Counted from the stretch's first letter, positions 38,192 to 46,368 are shown. The stretch: DNA of 64,000 nucleotides from Gemmatimonadaceae bacterium (GCA_020851035.1 JADZDM010000002.1:129995-193994), one strand, 5' to 3'. Numbers and translations: made by a program. Notes: generated from the sequence alone by a model not told the origin.

Positions 38192-38240
38192 CGAATTCAT
38201 GTCACCGAATTCGTGTTACCGAATTCACGTGTCACCGAAG

Positions 38241-38277
38241 TCACACCGCGCCAAGCCATCCCGTGATCTTCTCGGGC
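38241..38277 (-). pseudogene. Duplicated 3' tail of the thioredoxin gene
   Basis: About 37 nt here match the last codons and stop of the thioredoxin-like gene at 39134 (a shared stretch is AGCCATCCCGTGATCTT), with three or four substitutions. The tail is joined to the same repeat units that follow the intact gene, so gene end and repeats were copied together. Confidence 0.75.
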
Positions 38278-38294
38278 AATCCGGTGGACAATCC

Positions 38295-38374
38295 GGTGAC
38301 AGTGCACCCATTCCGGGTCCACCGCTCAGGCACAAATCGGTGACAGTGCACTCGTTCCGGGTCCACTGCTCAGC
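38295..38374. repeat. 44-nt direct duplication carrying one repeat core each
   Basis: Two units (cores at 38296 and 38340) share GGTGACAGTGCAC followed by TTCCGGGTCCAC-type sequence and CTCAG, offset by 44 nt. Downstream, the minus strand reads a short HTH-like fragment with no start codon. Confidence 0.8.
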
Positions 38375-38587
38375 CTTCCGCAAGCGCTCCAGCGGGCTCG
38401 CATGCGCCGCGAAGCAGCGCTTCCCCAGGGCCACCAACTGCGGTTCGGTCGGCGAGTCCACGGTCTCCCAACCCGCCAGCACATGCGGCGTGACACCGAG
38501 CTCTTTGGCGCACCCTCGTCACGCGTCGTTGATTGCATGCGATGGTGGCACCATCCGCCACCGTCGTCCTCACTTCCGGTAACTGTC

Positions 38588-38980
38588 ATGCTCGGATTCG
38601 TCAGGGACCTCGGCGCCATCGCCGAGGCGAACACCGACTTCCGCCAGGTGCTCTACACCGCGACGCACTCGCAGCTCGTCGTGATGTCGATCCCGCCACA
38701 CGGCGAGATCGGGTCCGAGGTGCACCACCTCGACCAGTTCTTCCGCGTCGAGGCCGGGGTGGGCGAGGCGGTCCTGGATGGTGTGACGACGGCCGTGCGC
38801 GAGGGCTTCGCGATCCTCGTGCCGGCGGGCACGACCCACAACCTGGTCAACACCGGTGCGGAGCCCCTCAAGGTGTACACGGTCTATTCCCCGCCGAACC
38901 ACCGTGACGGCGTCCGCCACCACACGCGCGCCGACGCCGAGGCGGACACGGAGACCTTCGCGGGCATCACGACGGAGTGA
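38588..38980 (+). CDS. Small cupin-domain protein
   Basis: This is a 130-residue single-domain cupin. Motif 1 (GEIGSEVHHLDQFFRVEAG) has an HH-x-D-Q arrangement, and motif 2 is VPAGTTHNLVN, with His and a hydrophobic environment for a metal. The conserved Glu of motif 1 is not obvious, so metal specificity is uncertain. ATG 38588 gives the expected length; the extension to 38402 runs through repeat DNA and is rejected. The gene sits between two near-identical repeat blocks (about 38098-38277 and 39009-39170), so it looks like an inserted or excisable cassette. Confidence 0.78.
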   Translation: MLGFVRDLGAIAEANTDFRQVLYTATHSQLVVMSIPPHGEIGSEVHHLDQFFRVEAGVGEAVLDGVTTAVREGFAILVPAGTTHNLVNTGAEPLKVYTVYSPPNHRDGVRHHTRADAEADTETFAGITTE

Positions 38981-39008
38981 GTGCCGGGTGGGAAGTCGGT
39001 GGGCAATC

Positions 39009-39120
39009 CGGTGACAGTGCACTCGGGCAATCCGGTGACAGTGCATTTCTTGCCTGCCATTCGTGCACTGTCACCGAATTCTATTCGTGCACTGTCACCG
39101 AATTCATGTCACCGGTTTCA
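39009..39120. repeat. Second array of the GTGACAGTGCAC repeat, next to the thioredoxin gene end
   Basis: Forward units (exact core 39011, variant at 39035) are followed by inverse units (39063, 39087) with CCGAATTC linkers. This is the same order as at 38098-38240, and over about 170 nt the two blocks are near-identical with small gaps. The array touches the stop codon of the thioredoxin-like gene. Confidence 0.9.
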
Positions 39121-39133
39121 CGTGTCACCGAAG

Positions 39134-39373
39134 TCACACCGCGCTGAGCCATCCCGTGATCTTTTCGCGCGACGGCACGCCGCCGGCATGCACCACCGTC
39201 TCGTCGATCACGACCGCCGGGGTCGACATCACGGCGTAGCGCGCGATGTCCTGGAAGTCCTCGACCTTCTGCACGGTGACGGACTTGCCGGCAGCCCGGG
39301 CCATGTCCTCGATGAGCGTCACCGTCGCCTTGCAGCTCGCACAGCCGCTGCCCAGCACCTTGATCGTCGTCAT
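39134..39373 (-). CDS. Small thioredoxin-fold redox protein (MTH895-like)
   Basis: This 79-residue protein starts at ATG 39373 and has the active-site motif GCASCK near residue 10, typical of the small redox-disulfide proteins encoded beside ArsP/YraQ-type permeases. A cis-Pro motif (STPAVVID) near residue 50 supports the thioredoxin fold. It lies 17 nt after the permease gene and probably shares its mRNA; it may reduce or deliver substrate to the permease. Its 3' end abuts a repeat array, and a copy of that tail occurs 0.9 kb away. Confidence 0.82.
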   Translation of the reverse strand: MTTIKVLGSGCASCKATVTLIEDMARAAGKSVTVQKVEDFQDIARYAVMSTPAVVIDETVVHAGGVPSREKITGWLSAV

Positions 39374-39390
39374 GCCTGCCTCGTCGGTGC

Positions 39391-40425
39391 TCAGAGCACC
39401 GCGTTGAAGATGTATCCCACGGCGAGAATGCCGCACGCCACCACCCCGACGAAGGTGAGGATCAACCGGACCTTCAGCACCTTGCGCAGGATGATCATCT
39501 CGGGAAGCGACAGCGCGATCACGCTCATCATGAACGCGAGCACGGTCCCGAGTGCCGCGCCCTTCGCCAGCAGCGCCTCGACGATCGGGATGATGCCGGC
39601 GGCGTTGGCATACATCGGAATCCCGGCCAGCACGGCGAGCGGTACCGACCACCACGCGTCACGCCCCATCCGGCGCGCCATGAACTCCTCGGGCACGTAG
39701 CCGTGGATGACCGCACCGACGAGGATGCCGCCCAGCACGTACGGCCACACCTTGCCCACGATCTCCCGCACCGCCGCGAACCCTGCCTCGATGCGATCGG
39801 CCAACGTGAGGACGTCGTGCACGGCGGTCGCCCGGGTCCGCGGCATCTGCTGCACCCAGTCCTCGAGCGAACCTTCCATCCTGAGCCGCCCGATGACCCA
39901 GCCCGCGAGGATCGCGATGCCGAGCCCGAGGCCGAGATAGAGTGCGGCCACGCGCACCCCGAACATCCCGAACAGCAGCGTGAGCGCAATCTCGTTCACC
40001 ATCGGTGCCGCGATCAGGAACGAGAACGTGACCCCGAGCGGCACACCGGCCTGCACGAACCCGATGAACAGCGGCACCGCTGAACACGAACAGAACGGCG
40101 TCACGATGCCGAGGACGGCGGCGAGTACGTTGCCGACCCCCTCCGACCGGCCGGCAAGCAGAACTCGCGTCCGCTCGGGCGTGAAGTACGAGTTGACCAT
40201 GCCCATCACCATCACGACACCGGCGAGGAGGAGCAGCACCTTCGGCGCGTCGTACAGGAAGAAGGTGATCGACTCGGCGAGGTGGCTGCCCGATGCCACC
40301 GGCAGCGACGCGACGAGCGCCGTCGCCAACGGCGCCAGCGCCCGGTAGGTCGCGAACCAGAGGACGATGGCCACGCCGACGAACAGCCGGGGGCTGCGCC
40401 GCGGGAAGCCGAGGACGACGTTCAC
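39391..40425 (-). CDS. ArsP/YraQ-type permease
   Basis: This 344-residue polytopic protein has about eight to ten hydrophobic helices and the hallmark FCSCSAVPLF metal-thiol motif, followed by MVNEIALTLLFG. The family exports organoarsenicals or, in other members, unknown substrates. The GTG at 40425 overlaps the ArsR stop (GTGA), so it is translated with the regulator; the longer frame to 40551 would run inside arsR and is rejected. With ArsR and the thioredoxin-fold protein it forms a typical three-gene operon. Substrate assignment as an arsenic compound is inferred. Confidence 0.82.
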   Translation of the reverse strand: MNVVLGFPRRSPRLFVGVAIVLWFATYRALAPLATALVASLPVASGSHLAESITFFLYDAPKVLLLLAGVVMVMGMVNSYFTPERTRVLLAGRSEGVGNVLAAVLGIVTPFCSCSAVPLFIGFVQAGVPLGVTFSFLIAAPMVNEIALTLLFGMFGVRVAALYLGLGLGIAILAGWVIGRLRMEGSLEDWVQQMPRTRATAVHDVLTLADRIEAGFAAVREIVGKVWPYVLGGILVGAVIHGYVPEEFMARRMGRDAWWSVPLAVLAGIPMYANAAGIIPIVEALLAKGAALGTVLAFMMSVIALSLPEMIILRKVLKVRLILTFVGVVACGILAVGYIFNAVL

Positions 40426-40772
40426 GACGCGACCTGGATTGCCGTGCGCGTGGGACGCCCCTCGAACCGGTGCAACCGGGCCCGCGCCCGCACGACATGG
40501 TCTGCTGGCACGCCACCCTCGGCACAGCCGCGGACGACCAGGAGGGCCCACGCTGGCAGCGCCGCCGGGAGGCGGTAGAACATCCGTCGCCCTTCCCTGC
40601 GCCCCTCCACCCAGCCTGCCTCGCGCAGCAGGGCGAGCTGCCTGGACACGACCGGCTGGATCAGGTCGAGCGCCGCCTCCAGCTCACAGACACACAGCTC
40701 ACCTTCGAGTCGCAGCAGCGCCAGGATCGTGCGCCGCGTGGCGTCGGCGAGTGCGTTGAAGTCGGGGGCCAT
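40422..40772 (-). CDS. ArsR-family metalloregulator
   Basis: This 116-residue winged-helix repressor has a metal-binding ELCVCEL motif in the recognition region and the HTH pattern IQPVVSRQLALLREAGWVEGRREGRRMFYRL. Loss of DNA binding upon metal or metalloid thiol binding is known for the family. It is the first gene of the permease/thioredoxin operon and has its own AT-rich promoter directly before the ATG at 40772. The start is unambiguous. Confidence 0.9.
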   Translation of the reverse strand: MAPDFNALADATRRTILALLRLEGELCVCELEAALDLIQPVVSRQLALLREAGWVEGRREGRRMFYRLPAALPAWALLVVRGCAEGGVPADHVVRARARLHRFEGRPTRTAIQVAS

Positions 40773-40777
40773 GCCAA

Positions 40778-40806
40778 TACATATACCTTGTTATATATAT
40801 TGTCAA
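40778..40806 (-). promoter_or_regulatory. Promoter for arsR with AT-rich operator; likely leaderless transcript
   Basis: On the minus strand TTGACA (40806-40801) is followed by 17 nt and TATGTA (40783-40778). The ATG starts at 40772, so the transcription start would fall at or within a base or two of it. The spacer reads ATATATATAACAAGG and contains an ATATA-TATAT dyad, a plausible ArsR operator. Confidence 0.65.
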
Positions 40807-41053
40807 GCGTATGATTCTCGCGGATGCCGTCCCGTGCTCGGTGTCGCTGCGCTGTGGTCATATCGCCTCGGCCGGGACGTGCGGTACCACCGTCGGGAAC
40901 TGTCGCCCAGCGCACCCAGCGCGTGCGCCGGGAACGATGGGCGGCGGGCGCGTCCAGTCATCGTCTCACACGTCGAACACACTGCGGGGACACTCCGGAC
41001 CGAGCGATGGCCGACTCGCATCACGCCTGTGTCAGCCGTCGTATGTTCACCAC

Positions 41054-41653
41054 ATGACCACGGCACTGATCACCGCCCTGCCATCCTTCGAAGCCGTCAC
41101 GCTGCCGCTCCTGCCCGAGTTGCTGCGTTTCGCGCGGTCCCTCACGCGCGACCAGGCCACGGCCGAGGATCTCGTGCAGGACGTGTACCTGACCGCGCTC
41201 CGCAGCTGGGACCAGTACGACCCGGGGTCCAACTGCCGGAACTGGCTCTTCACGATCTGCCGGCACCGGTTCTATCGCATCAGTTCGCGGGCGCAGCGCC
41301 AGGTGCCCGTGGATGATGCAGAGCTCGAGTCACTCGCCGTCGGCGCACTCACGGCGTCCGGGACACCGGGGCACTTCGTGGAGCTGCTGGAGCGCGACGA
41401 CCTGCGCGAGTCGATTCGTCATGCGATGGTGACCCTGCCCGAGCCGTTCCGGGACGTTGCCCTGCTCGTGGACTGGCACGAACTCACCTACGACGCGGCC
41501 GCGACGGTGCTCGGCGTCCCGGTCGGCACGATCCGCTCACGGTTGTTTCGCGCGCGGCGCATCCTGCAGCAACGCCTGATCGAGCATGCGCGCGATGCCG
41601 GGCTCGCCGCCGTCGCCACACCCGACGTGCCGAGGGAGGACCTCCGTTCATGA
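41054..41653 (+). CDS. ECF-type RNA polymerase sigma factor
   Basis: This 199-residue sigma factor has region 2 (TAEDLVQDVYLTALRSW and NWLFTICRHRFY) and a region 4 HTH (TYDAAATVLGVPVGTIRSRL with RARRILQQRL). It lacks region 3, as ECF factors do. ATG 41054 gives the family-like start. Its stop overlaps the ATG of the zinc-finger anti-sigma gene (ATGA), the usual arrangement in which the pair responds to an envelope or redox cue. The regulon is unknown. Confidence 0.9.
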   Translation: MTTALITALPSFEAVTLPLLPELLRFARSLTRDQATAEDLVQDVYLTALRSWDQYDPGSNCRNWLFTICRHRFYRISSRAQRQVPVDDAELESLAVGALTASGTPGHFVELLERDDLRESIRHAMVTLPEPFRDVALLVDWHELTYDAAATVLGVPVGTIRSRLFRARRILQQRLIEHARDAGLAAVATPDVPREDLRS

Positions 41654-41901
41654 TGACGTCGATGCTGGACTGCGAGACGGTGATGCGTCGCCTGTGGGAC
41701 TACCTGGATGGTGAGCTGACGGTCGAGCGGATGCGCGAGATCGAGCTGCACCTGGCGCACTGCGAGCGGTGCCGGCCGCACGCCGAGTTCCGTCGCGCGT
41801 TCCGGGGCGCGGTGGCAGGGGCTGGCAGTGCGAGTGACGACACGGACGCGCTGAGCCGCCGGGTCCGTGCGGCGCTCCAGGCGGCGGCGGGCGGCGGGTG
41901 A
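41650..41901 (+). CDS. Zinc-finger anti-sigma factor (zf-HC2 type)
   Basis: This 83-residue protein has the H-x3-C-x2-C zinc motif (HLAHCERC) and the preceding WDYLDGELTVERM helix typical of ZAS anti-sigma factors. There is no membrane helix, so it is a soluble redox- or metal-type anti-sigma factor. It is coupled to the sigma gene by a 4-nt overlap. Just after its stop, a beheaded PLP-enzyme gene begins. Confidence 0.85.
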   Translation: MMTSMLDCETVMRRLWDYLDGELTVERMREIELHLAHCERCRPHAEFRRAFRGAVAGAGSASDDTDALSRRVRAALQAAAGGG

Positions 41902-41932
41902 TCGTCGGCGCGGCGATGGTGAACGGAAGCGA

Positions 41933-42685
41933 GGCGCCTTCACCGCCGCGCTGGGCGTCGCGCCGACGGCCCTCGTGTGGATGGAGACGCCTTCCAACCC
42001 GCTCGTCCGCGTGGTGGATGTGCAGGCGATCTGCGACGTCGCACACGCGCATGGCGCGCTCGCGGTGGTCGACAACACCTGGGCGACGCCGGTGCTGCAG
42101 CGCCCACTGGAACTCGGCGCGGACGCCGTCATGCACTCTGCGACGAAATACATCGGCGGCCATTCAGACATGATGGCTGGCATCGTCCTGCTGCCGCACG
42201 CATCGGCGCTGGAGCGGCCGTTGCGCATGGTGCAGCATCACAAGGGCAGCGTCCCCTCCCCCTTCGACTGCTGGCTCGCACTGCGTGGCATGCAGACGCT
42301 GCCCGTGCGCGTGCGCGCGCACTGCGGGGGTGCACAGCTGGTCGCTGAGTCGCTCGAGCGGAACGCGTCGGTCGAGCGGGTACTGTATCCGGGGCTGCCC
42401 AGTGATCCGGGTCACGCGCTCGCGGCCCGACAGATGACCGGCTTCGGTGGCATGCTGTCGTTCATCGTGCGCGGTGGGGCACCCGCCGCCATGCGCGCGG
42501 CGAGTCGCCTGCAGCTGGTGACGCGTGCGACGAGCCTTGGAGGCACCCACTCGCTGATCGAGCATCGGGCGTCCGTGGAAGGGCCGCAGACGATGGCGCC
42601 CCCCGGATTGCTGCGGATGTCGGTGGGGCTCGAACATCCGCAGGACCTCATCCGGGATCTGGAGCACGCCGTGCAGACTGCCTGA
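41933..42685 (+). pseudogene. N-terminally truncated cystathionine gamma-synthase/lyase-like gene
   Basis: About 250 residues match the C-terminal two thirds of Cys/Met-metabolism PLP enzymes (VWMETPSNPL, VVDNTWATPVLQ, SATKYIGGHSD with the PLP lysine, GMQTLPVR, SLGGTHSLIEHRA). Roughly the first 130 residues, including the N-terminal arm and phosphate-binding region, are missing. No start codon with a ribosome site precedes GAFTAALGVAP. The break is about 30 nt after the anti-sigma stop. It is very probably inactive, a relic of a deletion or insertion. Confidence 0.75.
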
Positions 42686-43016
42686 GTCCTGCGAGCGCCG
42701 GCGGAACGTGCCGACCGCGTCGGGCGATGGGCGGCGGGCACCTTCAGGTGACATTCCGCACTCAATGCTATCGTGATGTCGGTCACCGTTCGCAGGGTAT
42801 CTGGAACATCACGACCGGCGAGACGGCTTGCCGCACTATTGCTGCAGAGGCGGTTCCCGCGGATCGGGATCTGCCCAACCGCCCGCGGGTTGAACGTCCG
42901 GCTGTTCGATTCCACGTGGCGCGATCCGGCCCACACTGGCACGCCGAGCAGCTCTGGCTGGGTCCTCCCCGGCGTACGATGGGCGGGTTCGCGGCAACGC
43001 TCGTCCCAGGTTTTAA
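42686..43016. other. Intergenic region, no gene seen
   Basis: This 331-nt stretch between the truncated PLP-enzyme gene and the RAYT-linked repeats has no convincing coding frame, hairpin or promoter. Confidence 0.4.
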
Positions 43017-43121
43017 TCCGGTGACAGTGCACTCATTTCCGACGCGTAGGGCGGCCGGGGCCCTTCGTATTCCGGTGACAGTGCACTCATTTCCGACGCG
43101 CGGGGCGGCCAGGGCCCTTCG
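43017..43121. repeat. Repeat cores plus a duplicated RAYT gene tail
   Basis: Two 51-nt copies spaced 54 nt apart (43017-43067 and 43071-43121) share CCGGTGACAGTGCACTC and then a stretch that, in the second copy, is the last 35 nt of the RAYT gene. The first copy therefore carries a pseudo-tail of that gene. Exact cores are at 43021 and 43075. Confidence 0.88.
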
Positions 43122-43749
43122 GTGCGAGCCCTCGGCCGGTCAGAGCCTCGAGCCGGCGCACGAACTCGGGCGACCCCACCGGCCGGCCGATCGTGGACGC
43201 CGCACGCAGGCCTGCCACCCGCTGCGCGTTCGGCTCATCGCCCAGATACGTCGCCACATTACCGATCATGCGCAGCAGACGCCGGGGATGCGTCAGCCCA
43301 TCATCTGCGCCGGTGAGGTACGCCCGCGCGCTCGACCAGCGCCATTCGGCGGCCGTCTGTGCCAGGCTGGCGCGGACTGGGTTGAGCAGCACGTAGCGCA
43401 ACGCCTCGTACAGGTGTGCGTCATCCATCGGCACTGACCCATATCGTCCCTGCCAGAAGTGCCCGGTCACACCGTGGCGCGCGTTGCTGCGCTGCGCGTA
43501 GCGCTGGTGGACGACCGCGAGGCTGCGTCGCAGCCCGTCGCCGGTGGCCGGCTCGAGAATCAGGTGCACGTGGTTGGGCATCAGGCAGTACGCGAGGCAG
43601 GTGACCTTCTGTGCCGCGCACGCGCGGCGCAGAAGGTGGAGATACTCGAGACAATCCTCAGCGGAGTGGAACGTGCGTTGGCGCCCATTGCCACGCTGGG
43701 TGACGTGATGGGCGAGGCCGGGGATGACGACGCGCGCGATACGGGCCAT
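43087..43749 (-). CDS. REP-associated tyrosine transposase (RAYT, Y1_Tnp type)
   Basis: This 220-residue protein starts at ATG 43749 (MARIARVVIPGLAHHVTQRG) with all RAYT/IS200-like signatures: the HVTQRGNGRQ start, the HUH pair in MPNHVHLILEP, FWQGRYGS and YVLLNPVRA. In the family a catalytic Tyr attacks DNA at the palindromic REP sequence. Both gene ends are flanked by copies of the GTGACAGTGCAC repeat, in opposite orientations, which is the normal RAYT arrangement. A longer frame to 43908 is rejected because it runs into repeat DNA. It may be single-copy and domesticated. The basic C-terminal tail (GPGRPARRK) is intact. Confidence 0.9.
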   Translation of the reverse strand: MARIARVVIPGLAHHVTQRGNGRQRTFHSAEDCLEYLHLLRRACAAQKVTCLAYCLMPNHVHLILEPATGDGLRRSLAVVHQRYAQRSNARHGVTGHFWQGRYGSVPMDDAHLYEALRYVLLNPVRASLAQTAAEWRWSSARAYLTGADDGLTHPRRLLRMIGNVATYLGDEPNAQRVAGLRAASTIGRPVGSPEFVRRLEALTGRGLAPKGPGRPARRK

Positions 43750-43783
43750 GGCGGGTTTCGGCTGGACGCTGCGTGAGCAGCCG

Positions 43784-44080
43784 CACGGCGGCTGCGGCGG
43801 GCATGCCCACCATGCGGGTGTCCCGCTCCGCGGACCAACTCGAAAGCGTGCACTGTCACCGGTTTTCGTGCATCGGGCAGGCGCGTCGCCGGCAGCGTGC
43901 CTTGTCACCCGCTTGGCGTGATGGCCACATGCCGGAAGGGGCGGGCTGTCACCGGACTTCGCGGAAACGGTGCACTGTCACCGGATTTCATCGGATTTCG
44001 CGGAAACGGTGCACTGTCATCGGATTTCCTTGTCACCGGATTTCCTGTCACCTGACGTCCGCAATGGTGCACTGTCACCG
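43784..44080. repeat. RAYT upstream block with inverse repeat units
   Basis: Three exact inverse cores (43848, 43970, 44067) and a one-base variant (44010) lie here in the form GTGCACTGTCAC. The unit at 43964-43989 folds as CGGTG-CACTGT-CACCG, with outer GAAA/TTTC arms interrupted by GA. The first 205 nt recur at 59159-59363. Confidence 0.9.
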
Positions 44081-44431
44081 AACTTTCGAAGTGACAGGCA
44101 TCATCACGAAGGTGCGGGATGCGGTCGACGACCGGTGAGTCGTCTATCGCCTGAGCGCGACGGGCATCGCCCGCGCGCCGATGCCCGTCGAGCTCGTGCT
44201 ATGGTCAGCGGAGCACGAAGACACTGATGCCCCTGCCGCGATGCCACCATGATCCGCAGGAAACGCGCGCTTTTCCTGCGCCGTGTTCGCGCAGAGTGGC
44301 ATCGAAGTGGCACTCGAGTAACTTGACGCCGTCGTCGCCGGGTGCCCACGCCCGGTTCGGTGCGCCTGCACCAAAAAGGCCCCAGGCTCGGGAATAGTCA
44401 GGAGTACAAGGCGGCCCCGCGTCTCGAGGTG
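44081..44431. other. Intergenic region, no gene seen
   Basis: Beyond the last repeat unit there is no coding frame with supporting features. The sequence between about 44100 and 44400 is unremarkable, and the next gene ends at 44432 on the minus strand. Confidence 0.4.
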
Positions 44432-44749
44432 TCAGAGCCGGCTGCGCGCGTCCTCACGTTCCGACGCGCAGCTCGCGCCGACCTTGCGCGGTGCGCCTGC
44501 ATCGAGCGCGGCGAACCGCTCGGCATCACGCTGCACACCGCAGTGCTCGGCGCTCTGCATCGCGGCTCGTCCCAGCGTGGCGCCGGCGACGAACAGCGCG
44601 CCGGAAGCGATGATCGCCAGCTTGAACACTGCCAGATCGATCCACGCCGACGGCAGGACGCTCGGCTTGTAGCCCAGCGCCATGCCGACGCAGACCGCGA
44701 AGCCCACGATGCCGCCGAGCATCAGGCAAAGATTGGCAATCCGACGCAT
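44432..44749 (-). CDS. Small two-helix membrane protein of unknown function
   Basis: This 105-residue protein starts at ATG 44749, with GGAG 7 nt upstream. Two hydrophobic stretches (ANLCLMLGGIVGFAVCVGMAL and FKLAIIASGALFVAGATLG) predict membrane helices with a short loop, followed by a hydrophilic, charged tail. I recognise no family. It is divergent from the Na+/H+ antiporter gene at 44955. Confidence 0.5.
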   Translation of the reverse strand: MRRIANLCLMLGGIVGFAVCVGMALGYKPSVLPSAWIDLAVFKLAIIASGALFVAGATLGRAAMQSAEHCGVQRDAERFAALDAGAPRKVGASCASEREDARSRL

Positions 44750-44954
44750 GAGGTCGCTCCGGTTTCGGCCAGTGACACGATGCACGTTCAGCGGCGCCGA
44801 GCGGAAATCTTCGCCATTCCGTGCGCGCGACCGCCCCGCGAATCAGTAAATTAGCTGCAGAACGCTCGACCGCGCAGGGTGCGGACCTCGCCAGGAGCGC
44901 GCCTGGCTCGAGCAGACGGAGTCGACCGTCTCCCCGCCTTCCAGCTACGCCATC

Positions 44955-46214
44955 GTGCTCGAAATCGTCTCGATTCTGCTGGCCGTCACCGCCGTCCTCG
45001 CGTTCGTCAACACGCGCTTCCTGCGGCAGCCGCCCGCAATCGGACTGCTGATCACCGCGCTCGGCAGCGCCCTCGTCGTCAAGGCGCTGGGTGTGCTCGG
45101 CCTCCTGAACCTGGATCCGATTCTGGCGCTGCTGCGCGAGCTCGACTTCCGCGCAGCGCTCCTCGACGGCATGCTCGGCCTGCTGCTCTTCGCTGGCGCA
45201 TTGCACGTGGACCCAGCCCAGCTGCGGGCACAGGTCAGGCCCATCGCTGCCCTTGCAACACTGGGCACACTGATCAGCGCGGTGCTCATTGCGACAGCGG
45301 TGGTATGGATCGGCAAGGCAATCGGGACACCCGTCCCAGTCATTTGGGCTCTCGCGTTCGGCGTCCTGATCGCGCCGACGGACCCCATCGCGGTGGCGGC
45401 GCTGTTACGCAGCGCAGGCGTTCCCAACGCGCTCCAGAAGACGATTACCGGCGAGTCGCTCTTCAACGACGGCATCGGCGTGGTCCTGTTCCTCGCCGTC
45501 CTGACGACGATCGAGCAGGGCGTCGTCCCTGGTGCGGGCGAGATCGCTCGCCTGCTCGGCGTCGAGATCGTCGGTGGCCTGGCGTTCGGGCTGGGGCTCG
45601 GGTGGGTTGCCGTGCGTATGCTGCGCCAGATCGACGAATACCAGACGGAAATCCTGCTCACGCTCGCCTTCGCATTCGCAGGCTTCACCCTCGCGCGGTA
45701 TCTCCACGTCTCTGGTGTCCTCGGTATGGTGGTACTGGGTCTCGTGATCGGGCGGCAGGGTGGCGACGACGTCATCTCGACAAGGACCAAGCAGCGACTT
45801 GACGACTTCTGGGAGTTGATCGACGAATTTCTCAACGCCGGGCTGTTCGTCCTCATCGGCGTCGAGATCCTCGTCATCGATGTACGCCCCGCTGCGCTGC
45901 TCCTCGGGCTCCTCTTGATCCCGGTGATCGTGGCCGTGCGCTGGATCTCGGTCGCCGGCGTCGTCTGGCCGATGCGGCACGCGCTCCAGTGGCCCGCGGG
46001 AAGCATCGGCCTGGTCACGTGGGCGGGAGTCCGCGGCGGTATCTCGATTGCCCTGGCCCTCGCGCTTCCGGCGAATCCGTTGCGGACGACGCTACTCGCG
46101 GCGACCTACGTGGTCGTCTGCTTCTCCATCGTCGTTCAGGGACTGTCGGTCGGCTGGGTCGCACGCCGACTCCTTGGGGCGACAGCACAAGGCACCGACA
46201 CGGCGCACGACTGA
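44955..46214 (+). CDS. CPA1-family Na+/H+ antiporter (NhaP/NHE type)
   Basis: This 419-residue protein has about 12 membrane helices. It contains the CPA1 motifs APTDPIAVAALL and ITGESLFNDGIGVVLFL, which carry the acidic residues needed for ion exchange, and a C-terminal GVRGGISIALAL segment typical of NhaP. It exchanges Na+ or K+ for H+ across the inner membrane. The start is a GTG at 44955 with no strong ribosome site; another start could be nearby. It begins a stretch rich in osmotic and ionic stress genes. Confidence 0.88.
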   Translation: MLEIVSILLAVTAVLAFVNTRFLRQPPAIGLLITALGSALVVKALGVLGLLNLDPILALLRELDFRAALLDGMLGLLLFAGALHVDPAQLRAQVRPIAALATLGTLISAVLIATAVVWIGKAIGTPVPVIWALAFGVLIAPTDPIAVAALLRSAGVPNALQKTITGESLFNDGIGVVLFLAVLTTIEQGVVPGAGEIARLLGVEIVGGLAFGLGLGWVAVRMLRQIDEYQTEILLTLAFAFAGFTLARYLHVSGVLGMVVLGLVIGRQGGDDVISTRTKQRLDDFWELIDEFLNAGLFVLIGVEILVIDVRPAALLLGLLLIPVIVAVRWISVAGVVWPMRHALQWPAGSIGLVTWAGVRGGISIALALALPANPLRTTLLAATYVVVCFSIVVQGLSVGWVARRLLGATAQGTDTAHD

Positions 46215-46216
46215 TC

Positions 46217-46233
46217 CGCCGTCCGCCACGGCG
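46217..46233 (+). terminator. Small hairpin after the CPA1 antiporter gene
   Basis: CGCCGT and ACGGCG form a 6-bp stem with a 5-nt loop, a few bases past the stop codon. No T-run is present, so the terminator role is tentative. Confidence 0.3.
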
Positions 46234-46368
46234 AACATCCTCCGAGCACCGGCGTTGATCGTCACCCTTTCGGGAAAGCCGCCACATCTGTGCGGCCCAC
46301 GACCGGCCACAGCCAACCGCGACCGACCGCGTTCGGGTCAACGGGGTCGGCTCTGGCCCCTTCGGCGC

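Noticed and set aside
38330-38520. Short minus-strand HTH-like fragment (AKELGVTPHVLAGWE)
   Set aside because: It has a stop just upstream, no start codon and no ribosome site, and it runs into repeat DNA. It may be a remnant of an XRE-type gene, but the evidence is too thin to call it.
43750-43908. 53-residue upstream extension of the RAYT gene
   Set aside because: It reads through repeat and flank DNA. The family start MARIARVV... at 43749 is canonical, and the extension is Pro/Cys/Trp-rich.
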